Assembly (NCBI GenBank): GCA_963706785.1
Contig: CAVPNJ010000008.1
Span: 1 to 64,000, forward strand
Length of the DNA stretch: 64,000 bases
Direction of reading: 5' to 3'
Source of the DNA: Pollutimonas sp963706785
Lineage (GTDB): Bacteria; Pseudomonadota; Gammaproteobacteria; Burkholderiales; Burkholderiaceae_B
Part shown: one piece after another, positions 43,335 to 52,365 of the stretch
Layout of the letters: every line of letters begins with the position of its first letter
Numbering within the stretch: the first letter of the stretch is position 1
The notes under the pieces: generated by a model
What the model was told of the DNA's origin: nothing
Seen by the model: only the letters and a program-made list of their open reading frames with translations
Databases searched by the model: none
Made by a program: the position numbers and the translations under genes

Positions 43335-43805
43335 CTATTTGACTTCTGTGGACGAAGCTGTCGTCGTACCCGAGCGTCCCACAGAATCCTGAATTGCCCT
43401 GTCAGCTTTGGCCGCGCCTTCCTTTATCGCGTCGCCCATTTGCCCGGCCTTGTCGGCCGTCGCGTTTTTTAGGTCGACCGCTTTGTCAGAAACCGTATTA
43501 GCGGCGTGCTTCGCCGACTCTTTAAACGTTTCGCCAGTTACTGTGGGCGATTGAGTTGCTGGCGCACCAGAGGAAGACGAAGGCGATGACGAAGGAGCAG
43601 GCGTCGTCGGAGACGGGGTCGTGTCGGGGGCTGGAGCCGGGGATGGTGTAGGAGCAGGCATTGGCGCTGGGGCTGGTGCGGGACTTTCAGGCGCTACTTT
43701 GCTACCCGCCGGCGCAGACTTATCTTCGCCTTTCGAGCATGCGGCAAGCAGACTCATTGAGGCGACCATTGCGATAACGGCAAGATGTGTACGAGTCTTT
43801 TCCAT
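43335..43805 (-). CDS. Proline-rich lipoprotein, unrecognised
   Basis: A 156-residue predicted lipoprotein. The start MEKTRTHLAVIAMVASMS leads into the lipobox LLAAC (Cys about residue 22). A Pro/Ala/Ser/Thr-rich spacer (PAPAPAPMPAPTPSPAPAPD, then TTPSPTTPAP) spans residues 35-80 and could cross the peptidoglycan. The C-terminal 70 residues are amphipathic helix (GETFKESAKHAANTVSDKAV, DKAGQMGDAIKEGAAKADRA), similar in pattern to late-embryogenesis-like or YtxH-type repeats. No function is known. Confidence 0.75.
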   Translation of the reverse strand: MEKTRTHLAVIAMVASMSLLAACSKGEDKSAPAGSKVAPESPAPAPAPMPAPTPSPAPAPDTTPSPTTPAPSSSPSSSSGAPATQSPTVTGETFKESAKHAANTVSDKAVDLKNATADKAGQMGDAIKEGAAKADRAIQDSVGRSGTTTASSTEVK

Positions 43806-44106
43806 AATATTCCTCACTAATCCTAAGTCGCGGTATGTCTTACTGGTCCGCTGCGACTAACGGCTCAGTAGCGAGCTTGTTACAACTGGCTTAAAACAAT
43901 TCTAGCCACAGAAAGGGCTTGCACCGCAAAGCTAGTGTAAATACTGATTTCAAAAGAATATGTTTTGGGCGATGTATTTTTGAAAAAGACCTTTAGGCAT
44001 GGGCAGTTGGACAGAATAGATCGCTCGTCCCGTGCCGAACATACGGATACAAATGCCTGGCGAGCCCAAGCTTTTGTTACACATTTGTAGGAAACGCACG
44101 TCGAAA

Positions 44107-44125
44107 GCGCACTGTTCAGGTGCGC
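44107..44125. promoter_or_regulatory. Probable NtrC binding site
   Basis: GCGCAC-N7-GTGCGC is a perfect palindrome whose GCAC-N7-GTGC core has the spacing of the NtrC consensus. It lies about 150 bp upstream of the sigma-54 promoter of glnK. A weaker half-site (GCACCA) is near 44141. Confidence 0.65.
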
Positions 44126-44257
44126 CTTTAGACCGCCGAAGCACCAAAACAGGGAGGATTGTTAAATCCTTCTAGCCTTATAACTACCGGCGCATAAATA
44201 TGTGCCCCAAAACCCCGCGTCTTTTGTGTTCTGAGCGTCCCGCCATGCGAGGTAAAT

Positions 44258-44272
44258 TGGCACGGCTTTTGC
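44258..44272 (+). promoter_or_regulatory. Sigma-54 promoter of glnK-amtB
   Basis: TGGCACG-N4-TTGC matches the sigma-54 consensus exactly, with GG (44259-44260) and GC (44271-44272) separated by ten bases. The glnK ATG is 35 bases downstream. This is the standard nitrogen-starvation promoter. The whole gap from 43806 to 44306 holds no other recognised gene. Confidence 0.92.
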
Positions 44273-44306
44273 GTAAAGGTCCTTGTCAACCCCACGAGGA
44301 ATCGCA

Positions 44307-44645
44307 ATGAAGCTTATTACCGCCATTATCAAACCTTTCAAACTGGATGAAGTCCGTGAAGCACTTTCAGACATCGGCATACAAGGAATGACGGTTACTG
44401 AGGTCAAAGGCTTTGGTCGGCAGAAAGGTCATACAGAACTGTATCGCGGTGCCGAATACACAGTGGATTTCCTCCCAAAACTACGTTTGGAAATGGCGGT
44501 TTCCGATCATATGGTCGAGCAAGCCATCGAGAACCTATGTTCCGCCGCCCATACCGGAAAAATTGGCGACGGCAAAATTTTCGTCACTGCTATTGAACAA
44601 GCAATACGGATTCGGACGGGTGAATACGGCGAGAGCGCGCTGTAG
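44307..44645 (+). CDS. glnK: Nitrogen regulatory protein P-II (GlnK)
   Basis: A 112-residue PII protein. The start MKLITAIIKPFKLDEV is chosen by family fit and GAGGAA upstream. The T-loop has HTELYRGAEYTVDFLPK with the uridylylated Tyr51; the B- and C-loop blocks are TGKIGDGKIFVTAIEQAIRI and RTGE. Linkage to amtB identifies it as GlnK rather than GlnB. When ammonium is plentiful, deuridylylated GlnK plugs AmtB. Confidence 0.95.
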   Translation: MKLITAIIKPFKLDEVREALSDIGIQGMTVTEVKGFGRQKGHTELYRGAEYTVDFLPKLRLEMAVSDHMVEQAIENLCSAAHTGKIGDGKIFVTAIEQAIRIRTGEYGESAL

Positions 44646-44730
44646 ACGTCCAACAATGTTTTTCAAAAAACCATCCAGCGTCCTTTCGACTGTAGTTGCG
44701 AGGTCGGCGCTTGATAATCAGGAGTAAAAA

Positions 44731-45957
44731 ATGGATAAAGCCGATTTAGCATGGGTAAGTATTTCAACCGTGCTGGTATTGCTGATGGTGGTACCAGGGC
44801 TTGCGCTCTTTTATGGCGGACTAGTACGTGCCAAAAACGTATTGTCAGTACTTATTCAAGTAGTGTCGACGTTTTCATTGGCTATCGTGATCTGGTTTGT
44901 TTACGGCTACTCGTTGGCCTTCACTGAAGGAAATGCCATCATCGGCGGATTGTCGCGGATATTATTTGGCGGAATGTTGAATTTGTCCAATGTCAAATAT
45001 GAACTAGCCGGCACAATTCCTGAACTTAGCTTCGCTGCGTTCCAGGCAACGTTTGCGGGCATCACCTGCGCCCTGATTGTCGGTGGATTCGCTGAGCGGG
45101 CAAAATATTCTGCTGTCATGCTATTCACTGCCATCTGGCTTACCTTTGCCTACATCCCTATCGCTCACATGGTATGGTCGCCAGGCGGTTGGCTGTTTGT
45201 ACGTGGCGCTTTGGACTTCGCTGGGGGCACGGTGGTTCATATCAATGCTGGAATCGCCGGTCTGGTCGGGGCGTACTTTATCGGCAAGCGCGTGGGCTAT
45301 GGACGTGAAGCCATGCAACCCCATAATCTTCCGATGGCAATGATAGGCGCCGCGCTATTGTGGGTCGGCTGGTTTGGTTTCAATGCTGGGTCCGCATTGG
45401 GTGCGAACGAAACTGCTGCCCTCGCCTTTTTCAACACCCTGATTGCCACCGCCGGCGCAATTTTGGCCTGGCTATTGATCGAATGGAAGTACAAAGGAAA
45501 ACCGTCCCTTCTAGGCGCAATCTCGGGCGCAGTAGCCGGCTTGGTCGGCATTACCCCAGCAGCAGGTTTAGTTGGCCCAGTGGGCGCCCTGCTTATCGGC
45601 CTGATCACGGGTGCGGCCTGCGTTTGGGGTGTCAATGGTTTGAAACGCATGCTGCGCGCGGATGACAGCCTCGATGTCTTCGGTATCCATGGTGTAGGCG
45701 GTATCGTGGGCGCCCTGTTAACAGGCCTCTTTAACGCCAAGGCTCTAGGAGGTCCAGGCCTGGATACCGTTGCCGCGATTCCGCATCAATTATGGGTACA
45801 GTTCGAAGGCGTGATCATTACATTAGTGTGGTCTGCGGTTGTCGCCTGGATTGCCTACTTCGTGGCTGACAAAGTATGTGGCTTACGTGTGAGTTCTGAT
45901 GTCGAGCGCGAAGGCCTGGATATCAACGCTCACGGCGAGACCGCGTACCACTACTAA
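44731..45957 (+). CDS. amtB: Ammonium transporter AmtB
   Basis: A 408-residue trimeric ammonium channel with 11 helices. Conserved segments are VPGLALFYGGLVRAKN, ERAKYSAVMLF, DFAGGTVVHINAG with the first pore His, LLWVGWFGFNAGSALG, and DVFGIHGVGGIVGALLTG with the second pore His. The gene begins directly at helix 1, without the cleaved signal found in enterobacteria. The stop overlaps that of ptsI on the other strand by two to three bases, so no terminator fits between them. Confidence 0.95.
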   Translation: MDKADLAWVSISTVLVLLMVVPGLALFYGGLVRAKNVLSVLIQVVSTFSLAIVIWFVYGYSLAFTEGNAIIGGLSRILFGGMLNLSNVKYELAGTIPELSFAAFQATFAGITCALIVGGFAERAKYSAVMLFTAIWLTFAYIPIAHMVWSPGGWLFVRGALDFAGGTVVHINAGIAGLVGAYFIGKRVGYGREAMQPHNLPMAMIGAALLWVGWFGFNAGSALGANETAALAFFNTLIATAGAILAWLLIEWKYKGKPSLLGAISGAVAGLVGITPAAGLVGPVGALLIGLITGAACVWGVNGLKRMLRADDSLDVFGIHGVGGIVGALLTGLFNAKALGGPGLDTVAAIPHQLWVQFEGVIITLVWSAVVAWIAYFVADKVCGLRVSSDVEREGLDINAHGETAYHY

Positions 45958-47712
45958 TTCGATAATGAAGCTAAATCGATGCGCTCCGCTCGATTTAGCG
46001 CCGACGCAACCTTGACTCGTAGAGCGTTAGAGTGGGCCTGCCGAACTTCCTTCTTTACGTCCAACAATTGCTGCGGATGCATGGAAAATTCGGTAAGACC
46101 CAAACCCAATAACACTCTGGTCACTCGCGAGTCTCCGGCAATCTCGCCACACACGGCCACTGGCTTCCCAGCACGCTCTGCAGCGTTGATGGTATGCGCG
46201 ATCAACCGCAAAACGGCGGGATGCATGGGATCGTATAAATCGGCAACGTCGCTATCACCCCGGTCGATAGCCAGCGTGTACTGAATCAGATCATTACTGC
46301 CTATCGATAGAAAATCAAGGGTCTCTACAAAAGGCTCAATGGCGATGGCGATAGCTGGAATTTCCACCATGGCTCCCAGGGAAATATTTCTGGCGAAAGG
46401 AATTCCGCTGGCCTCAAGTTCGCTGCATGCGCGTTCAATTGCGAGTCGGGTTGCATGAACTTCATGCATATGAGAAATCATGGGAATCAAAATTCGCACA
46501 TGACCGTGCAATGAAGCGCGCAACAACGCCCGTAGCTGCGTCACGAATATTTCGGGATTGGCAAGACAATATCGAATCGCGCGAAGGCCCAAGGCCGGAT
46601 TGGTCGCGACGGTAATGTCGCCGTCGAGCGTTTTATCGGCGCCAAGATCGAGCGTGCGTATCGTTACCGGGCCGCCCTTCCATAGCTTTCACGACCGAAG
46701 AGTAGGCCTCGTATTGTTCTTCCTCAGTGGGCAGGTCGCGCCGGCCCATAAATAAAAATTCACTACGAAACAACCCTATACCGTCGGCGCCAGCTTGCAT
46801 CGCAGCCAGGGCCTCTTCGGGAAGCTCGATATTAGCCTCGAGGCGGATATGGATACCATCCAAGGTGACCGCCGGGGCATCTCTTAAGAGAGCAAGTTCT
46901 GCGCGTTCGTCAGCATAGAGAGCCTGCCGCCTGCGATACTCGTTAAGGACTTGCTCGGACGGGTTCACCAGTACCACACCACTGAAGCCATCGACGATCA
47001 GCACATCGCCGTCGCGAACCAGCATGCGAATATGCCCCATGCCGACGATCGCCGGCACATTCATGCTTCGCGCGACAATAGCCGTATGGGAAGTTGGCCC
47101 ACCCAGATCGGTCAAAAACGCGGCAAAACGAGCACCCCGCAATCGCAGCATATCGGCGGGGGAAATATCGCGCGCCACAACGATGAGCGGATCGTTAGAA
47201 TCGCCAGCGTCCAGGTCAGGCAGCAAGGCCGTAGAACCCGACAGCACTCGCAATACTCGCTCAATGACCTGTCGTATATCGGCGCCCCGTTCGCGCAAAT
47301 ACTCGTCTTCCATGACAGAAAACTGCTCTACCAATAATTGGCCCTGAGTCGTCAGTGCCCATTCGGCGTTGTAATGACGCTCTAGGATAAGGTCGCAGCT
47401 TTGCTGCGATAGCATCGGATCGTCAAGCAGCAGACTATGGACAGTTAGCAATGGACCGAGTTCGCGCGGTGCGTCGTCGGGTAGCGTGCTTGCCATCACC
47501 TTCAGTTCGTCGCGCGCCGTAATTAACGCTTTCTTTAGTCGTTCGCATTCGGCTGCCACTTCTTCAGGAGCAATACGATAGTGCGCGACTTCCAATGCAG
47601 CGGCGCTCATGATCGCCGCCTTCCCTATGGCATAGCCCTTGACTACCCCTTGCCCCTGCATGGTGAACATGGAGCAAAACACCGGCAATTCGGAAGATTG
47701 GTGTGTAGTCAT
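45954..47712 (-). pseudogene. ptsI: PTS enzyme I, one frame break in this sequence
   Basis: The phosphoenolpyruvate-dependent kinase that phosphorylates HPr. The N-terminal part (from 47712) has QGVVKGYAIGKA, the phospho-His in LGGPTSHTAIVARSMNVPAI, and FRSEFLFMGRRDLPTEEEQY. The frame breaks near 46672 after AMEGRP by one extra G. The C-terminal part continues as VTIRTLDLGADKTLDGDI, ALGLRAIRYCLANPEIFVTQ, SIGSNDLIQYTLAIDRGDSD and the active-site Cys in KPVAVCGEIAGDS. With one base removed the protein has about 585 residues, a normal length. A sequence error is likely. Confidence 0.88.
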
Positions 47713-47742
47713 TCAGCGTTCGGTTTCAATACGGCGGTTCGG

Positions 47743-48012
47743 CTATTCTTGTTCGCCGAATTTGTTATAAAACAATGACTGGATATCCTGCAAGGCCTGC
47801 TCGGCATCGTCACCGTTCGCATCTACCTTGACGGTGACTCCAAGGCCGGCAGCCAACATCATCACACCCATTATGCTTTTCGCATTAACTCGCTGTGCAC
47901 CGCGGGCAATGAAAACTTCGCTGCTGAACTTACTGGCCAACTGCGTAAGCTTTGCCGCTGCGCGTGCGTGCAGGCCCAACTTATTACTGATGACGATATC
48001 AATGGATGGCAT
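47743..48012 (-). CDS. ptsH: Phosphocarrier protein HPr
   Basis: An 89-residue HPr. The active-site His15 is in NKLGLHARAAAKLTQLAS and the conserved serine region is NAKSIMGVMMLAAGLGVTVK. It lies 30 bases before ptsI and 42 bases behind the EIIA gene. With no sugar permease in the cluster, it probably serves regulation rather than sugar uptake. Confidence 0.94.
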   Translation of the reverse strand: MPSIDIVISNKLGLHARAAAKLTQLASKFSSEVFIARGAQRVNAKSIMGVMMLAAGLGVTVKVDANGDDAEQALQDIQSLFYNKFGEQE

Positions 48013-48054
48013 AAGACTCTTTTTATTTAGTAAGCAGTAACTTCGGGTGTCGCG

Positions 48055-48456
48055 TCAGCCCGTTTGATCGGCATTGACAATGCCCCGAAGGGCGCCAAGC
48101 CGCACGCTTTCGCTTAACCTGTCAGGGTTCTCTTGCTGATCGGTAAGCGCCTTCAACACCATGCAGAGATTCGTGCCGGTAATCAAGTGCGCTGTCACGC
48201 CCTGTTCAGTCGCCAGTTTAAGGGCTTGCTTGGCAATATTGAACGGAGTTGCACCAAATATGTCGCAAAGAACCAGCGCGGCTTCGTCAGCTTCCTGTAC
48301 CAACTTCTGTGCAAGCTCAGATATCAGCATTCGAGGCTCGGCGTCGGGTGCAACATCGAAGACAGTAAGCTGACTTTTCTGACCCAGGATATGTTCGGCA
48401 CAGGCCGCGAAGGCAGACCCTAGCGGCTGATGCATAACCAGTACGATGTGCGCCAT
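48055..48456 (-). CDS. PTS EIIA component (mannose-type fold)
   Basis: A 133-residue EIIA-Man-like protein. The phospho-accepting His is at position 9 in VLVMHQPLGSAFAACAEHI; LVLCDIFGATPFNIAKQALK is the second family block. Its stop region abuts the gshB gene, which ends one base before its ATG. EIIB/C/D partners are absent here, as in other Betaproteobacteria with a regulatory PTS. Confidence 0.87.
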   Translation of the reverse strand: MAHIVLVMHQPLGSAFAACAEHILGQKSQLTVFDVAPDAEPRMLISELAQKLVQEADEAALVLCDIFGATPFNIAKQALKLATEQGVTAHLITGTNLCMVLKALTDQQENPDRLSESVRLGALRGIVNADQTG

Positions 48457-49416
48457 TCAGATACTCACTGCCTGCTCAAGAGCCATGGCAAAATGTTGAG
48501 CAACGTCAAAACCCGTTTGCTCGGTTATCTCTACAAAACAAGTGGGACTCGTTACGTTGACTTCAGTGACATAGTCCCCAATGACATCAAGCCCGACAAG
48601 CAACAAGCCCCGAGCAGCGAGTCGTGGCCCAATGATTTGCGCAAGCTCGAGGTCGCGAGCCGATAAAGCTTGCGCAACTCCACGGCCACCGGCCGCCAGA
48701 TTACCCCGGGTTTCCCCGGCAAGGGGGATACGTGCCAATGCATAAGGCACCGGCTTTCCCGCAATCAGTAGAATTCGTTTGTCGCCTTCGAGAATTTCCG
48801 GAATATACCTTTGCGCCATGATAGTTCGCTTGCCGTTGTCGGTGAGCATCTCGAGGATGGCACCTACATTATGCTCGGCTTCCAGTAGACGGAAGACACC
48901 GCTGCCGCCCATTCCATCTAGCGGTTTAGCAACAACGTCGCGGTATTTCTGATGAAAGGCACGGAGTCGCCTCATATCGGAGGTAACCAGGGTGGGCGAC
49001 GTCAAAGAAGCGAATTCGGTAATGGCAAGTTTTTCGGGATGATTCCGAATCGCTGAGCCCGAATTGAATACGCGAGCGCCCTGCGCCTCGGCATATTCCA
49101 GCAAATGGGTCGCATAGACGTATTCCATATCGAATGGCGGGTCTTTGCGCATTAACACGGCATCGAACTTGGCTAATTCGATATCTGACACCGCACTGCG
49201 TTCGCTCCACCATGCCGTGCCTTTCAAGTCGGCATTTTCGACCATCGCGATACCGGTGGCAGACGCTTTGACCGTTCCTTCGTCGATGTACAAGTCGCCC
49301 TGATGGGCCACGCTTAATATGTGGCCTCGGGCAGCAAGAGCACGCATCATCGCTACTGAAGAATCTTTGTAGGCCCTTAAGGACATCAAGGGATCAATAA
49401 CAAATAAAACGTGCAT
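48457..49416 (-). CDS. gshB: Glutathione synthetase
   Basis: A 319-residue ATP-grasp enzyme joining gamma-glutamylcysteine and glycine. Family blocks are MHVLFVIDPLMSLRAYKDSS, MRKDPPFDMEYVYATHLLEY, VAKPLDGMGGSGVFRL, RYIPEILEGDKRILLIAGKP and GLDVIGDYVTEVNVTSPTCF. It leads the gshB-EIIA-HPr-EI cluster. gshA is not in the window. Confidence 0.96.
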   Translation of the reverse strand: MHVLFVIDPLMSLRAYKDSSVAMMRALAARGHILSVAHQGDLYIDEGTVKASATGIAMVENADLKGTAWWSERSAVSDIELAKFDAVLMRKDPPFDMEYVYATHLLEYAEAQGARVFNSGSAIRNHPEKLAITEFASLTSPTLVTSDMRRLRAFHQKYRDVVAKPLDGMGGSGVFRLLEAEHNVGAILEMLTDNGKRTIMAQRYIPEILEGDKRILLIAGKPVPYALARIPLAGETRGNLAAGGRGVAQALSARDLELAQIIGPRLAARGLLLVGLDVIGDYVTEVNVTSPTCFVEITEQTGFDVAQHFAMALEQAVSI

Positions 49417-49478
49417 AAGACACCTGCGTGCACCCCTCCGCTGGATGGCTCCGTCGGAGGGGGATTGAAAGTTCGGGT

Positions 49479-50030
49479 TTAGGAAGCCGCGTCGCCCGGC
49501 TTGCCGGCTGTCGCTTTCTTGCGGGGCGCCAATACCATTACCATTTGACGACCTTCAAGTTTGGGCATGGCTTCAACCAAGCAGAGCTCGGTTAGATCGT
49601 CACGTACCCGTTCGAGCACCCGCATACCGAGTTCCTGGTGGGCCATCTCGCGACCACGGAAACGCAATGTGACTTTGGCCTTATCGCCTTCTTCGATGAA
49701 GCGGCGCAAATTGCGTAGCTTCACCTGATAATCGCCTTCGTCAGTTCCCGGGCGGAACTTGACTTCTTTCACCTGGATAATCTTTTGCTTGGACCGGGCT
49801 TCTTGTTGACGCTTTTGTTCTTGATATTTGAACTTGCCATAGTCCATCAATCGGCAGACCGGCGGCTCCGCATTAGGTGCAATCTCGACCAAGTCTACTT
49901 CGTGTTGTTCTGACAGAAGGAGAGCGTCGGCGGTTTTAACAACCCCTAGCTGCTCGCCTTCTACTCCGATAAGACGCACCTCGGGGACGCGGATTTCACC
50001 ATTGATGCGATGTGGTTTTTCGGTTGCGAT
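49479..50030 (-). CDS. infC: Translation initiation factor IF-3, ATC start
   Basis: A 183-residue IF-3. The N-domain reads ATEKPHRINGEIRVPEVRLI, the linker LMDYGKFKYQEQKRQQEARS and the C-domain EVKFRPGTDEGDYQVKLRNL. The start is taken as ATC at 50028-50030: it gives the usual protein start, AGGAG lies eight bases before it, and no ATG exists in a suitable place (the frame upstream is only a few codons of poor sequence). Rare AUU/AUC starts are the known basis of IF-3 autoregulation. thrS ends 20 bases before the open frame. Confidence 0.93.
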   Translation of the reverse strand: MATEKPHRINGEIRVPEVRLIGVEGEQLGVVKTADALLLSEQHEVDLVEIAPNAEPPVCRLMDYGKFKYQEQKRQQEARSKQKIIQVKEVKFRPGTDEGDYQVKLRNLRRFIEEGDKAKVTLRFRGREMAHQELGMRVLERVRDDLTELCLVEAMPKLEGRQMVMVLAPRKKATAGKPGDAAS

Positions 50031-50083
50031 GTCTAAGACTCCTAGAATTAATAAAAAAATCAAGCCTGCAGGCTTACCCGGTA

Positions 50084-52006
50084 TTACGCCCGAGTGTTGA
50101 TTTCATTTTCGAGGCGGGTTGAAAACTCGTCTAGGGACATTACCCCTAGATCGACGCCACCCCGACCTCGTACCGCTACATTGCCAGTTTCGCGCTCTTT
50201 TTCGCCTACCACCAGAATGTACGGGATTTTCTGCATACTGTGTTCTCGGATTTTACGGGTGATTTTTTCAGCACGCAAATCGGAACTGGCCCTAAACCCT
50301 TGTTTTTTCAAGCTTAGAACGATTTCAGCGGCATATTCCGCTGACGGCTCGGAAATGCAACAAACCACGGCATGCTCAGGCGAGAGCCACGCTGGCATGG
50401 CTCCTGCATGATTTTCGATCAACATGCCAATAAACCGCTCGAACGAACCAAGAATGGCACGATGCAGCATGACCGGTGTTTTACGTTCATCGGCCGCATC
50501 GACATACTCGGCGCCCAGGCGTTGCGGCATCGAGAAATCCACTTGGATTGTGCCACATTGCCAATGCCGCCCAATAGCGTCTTTCAGCGTATATTCGATC
50601 TTCGGCCCATAAAAAGCGCCCTCACCGGGGGAAACTTCGTACGTGCATTGGGTGTGGTCCAAGCTGTCCATAAGGGCCTGCTCGGCCTTATCCCAAACCT
50701 CGTCGGAACCAATGCGCTTCTCGGGCCGTGTTGCCACCTTGTAAAGGATCTCGGTGAAGCCGAAATCGGCATACACCTTTTGCAGCAAGGCGGTAAAGGC
50801 TACGCATTCAGCCTGTAGTTGGTCTTCAGTACAGAAGATATGGCCGTCGTCCTGAGTAAAACCGCGCACCCGCATCATGCCGTGCAAAGAACCCGAGGGT
50901 TCGTTGCGATGGCACTGGCCAAACTCGCCATACCGGATCGGCAATTCGCGATAGGAATGCAGTCCTGAGTTAAATATCTGGACGTGGCCCGGGCAATTCA
51001 TGGGTTTAAGCCCATAGGTGCGGTTCTCGGACTCAGTCGTGAACATGTTTTCGGCGTAATTATCCCAATGCCCGGTTTTTTTCCATAACGACAGATCAAG
51101 AATTTGAGGGGCCTTTACTTCCTGGTATCCGTTATCACGGTAAACGGCACGCATGTATTGTTCGACTTGCTGCCACAAAGTCCAACCCTTCGGATGCCAG
51201 AAAATCAAACCCGGCGCTTCGTCCTGAAAGTGAAAGAAGTCGAGTTCGCGCCCCAATTTACGATGATCGCGACGCTCGGCCTCTTCAAGCATCGTCAGGT
51301 AGTTGGCCTGCTCTTCCTTAGAAGCCCAGGCAGTACCGTAAATTCGCTGGAGCATTTCGTTTTTACTATCGCCACGCCAATAGGCTCCTGCGACCTTCAT
51401 CAACTTGAAGACTTTCAGGCGCCCCGTAGAGGGCACATGCGGGCCCCGGCACAAGTCGATGAAGTCTCCCTCGCGATACAGGCTGATAGGCTCGTTTGAT
51501 GGGATCGAGGCAATAATTTCAGCCTTGTAATGCTCGCCAATTCCCTTGAAATAGGCGACAGCGTCGTCGCGCATCCACTCTTCCCGAGTAACGACTTCGT
51601 CTCTCTTTACAATCTCGGCCATTTTCTTTTCGATGGCTTCTAGATCTTCTGGCGTAAACGGCCGCTTGTAGGAAAAATCGTAATAAAAGCCATTCTCGAT
51701 GACAGGGCCAATCGTGACCTGCGCGTCGGGAAACAGCGATTTAACCGCATAGGCGAGCAAATGAGCGGTGGAATGTCGAATCAGATCAAGACCGTCAGCA
51801 TCTTTGGCGGTAATAATGGCCAGTTCGGAATCTTTATCAAGGACAAAGTTGGTATCGACCAAACGCGGCTCGGCACCATTTGCCGTGACCCGGCCAGCCA
51901 AGGCGGCTCGTCCCAAACCGGTACCTATCGAATGGGCAACATCGCTAACCGAGACGGGGCCTGGAAACTCGCGGCGCGAGCCATCAGGTAAGGTAATTTG
52001 AACCAT
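50084..52006 (-). CDS. thrS: Threonyl-tRNA synthetase
   Basis: A 640-residue class II synthetase. The N-terminal TGS domain (about residues 1-62) leads to the editing domain (HSTAHLLAYAVKSLFPDAQV with the HxxxH zinc-like site). The catalytic core has FWHPKGWTLWQQVEQYMR, KPMNCPGHVQIFNSGLHSYR, FGQCHRNEPSGSLHGMMRVR and motif 3 HRAILGSFERFIGMLIENHA. An anticodon-binding domain ends the protein. The length is normal and the frame is intact. Confidence 0.97.
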   Translation of the reverse strand: MVQITLPDGSRREFPGPVSVSDVAHSIGTGLGRAALAGRVTANGAEPRLVDTNFVLDKDSELAIITAKDADGLDLIRHSTAHLLAYAVKSLFPDAQVTIGPVIENGFYYDFSYKRPFTPEDLEAIEKKMAEIVKRDEVVTREEWMRDDAVAYFKGIGEHYKAEIIASIPSNEPISLYREGDFIDLCRGPHVPSTGRLKVFKLMKVAGAYWRGDSKNEMLQRIYGTAWASKEEQANYLTMLEEAERRDHRKLGRELDFFHFQDEAPGLIFWHPKGWTLWQQVEQYMRAVYRDNGYQEVKAPQILDLSLWKKTGHWDNYAENMFTTESENRTYGLKPMNCPGHVQIFNSGLHSYRELPIRYGEFGQCHRNEPSGSLHGMMRVRGFTQDDGHIFCTEDQLQAECVAFTALLQKVYADFGFTEILYKVATRPEKRIGSDEVWDKAEQALMDSLDHTQCTYEVSPGEGAFYGPKIEYTLKDAIGRHWQCGTIQVDFSMPQRLGAEYVDAADERKTPVMLHRAILGSFERFIGMLIENHAGAMPAWLSPEHAVVCCISEPSAEYAAEIVLSLKKQGFRASSDLRAEKITRKIREHSMQKIPYILVVGEKERETGNVAVRGRGGVDLGVMSLDEFSTRLENEINTRA

Positions 52007-52025
52007 AAGTTGTCCTGAAAATGCA

Positions 52026-52049
52026 AAAACGCGGCACCAGCCGCGTTTT
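52026..52049 (-). promoter_or_regulatory. Perfect hairpin in the thrS leader
   Basis: AAAACGCGGC and GCCGCGTTTT form a perfect 10-bp stem with a four-base loop (UGGU on the thrS strand), followed by TTTTT-like sequence and then AGGA and the thrS ATG 20 bases on. It can act as an attenuator terminator or as a translational control element; in E. coli ThrRS represses its own mRNA through leader hairpins. A probable -10 TACACT lies near 52170 on the minus strand. The stretch 52050-52323 holds no gene. Confidence 0.6.
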
Positions 52050-52323
52050 GGGAGTTTTTGATTTGCTTTTAGGCTGAAAACAATACGCGGCGACAGCTAT
52101 GCACAAAGGGTCGTAGTTCGCGTAGCGCGTAAGTTCATATAAACTGAAAATTAGTCATAAAATCGTTGCTTTAGTGTAACACCCCGCCGCGATATTGACA
52201 TATATAAGTTGCAAACAGCGCCATACTACAGCTGCTTACAAAGGCGTGTGTTGCTAAAAAGCGAAAACCATTCGTGTGCTTCGGTCCATCCACAAAGCCA
52301 AAAGACGCCTTGTGGCAGGCGTT

Positions 52324-52353
52324 TTGACAAGCTGTAAACTTATGGGTTAGAAT
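52324..52353 (+). promoter_or_regulatory. Promoter of tRNA-Val
   Basis: -35 TTGACA (consensus) at 52324-52329 and -10 TAGAAT at 52348-52353 with an 18-bp spacer. The tRNA begins 13 bases after the -10. The -10 and the ten bases behind it are identical to those upstream of tRNA-Pro at 12865-12880. Confidence 0.82.
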
Positions 52354-52365
52354 TTCGTTCTTCTT

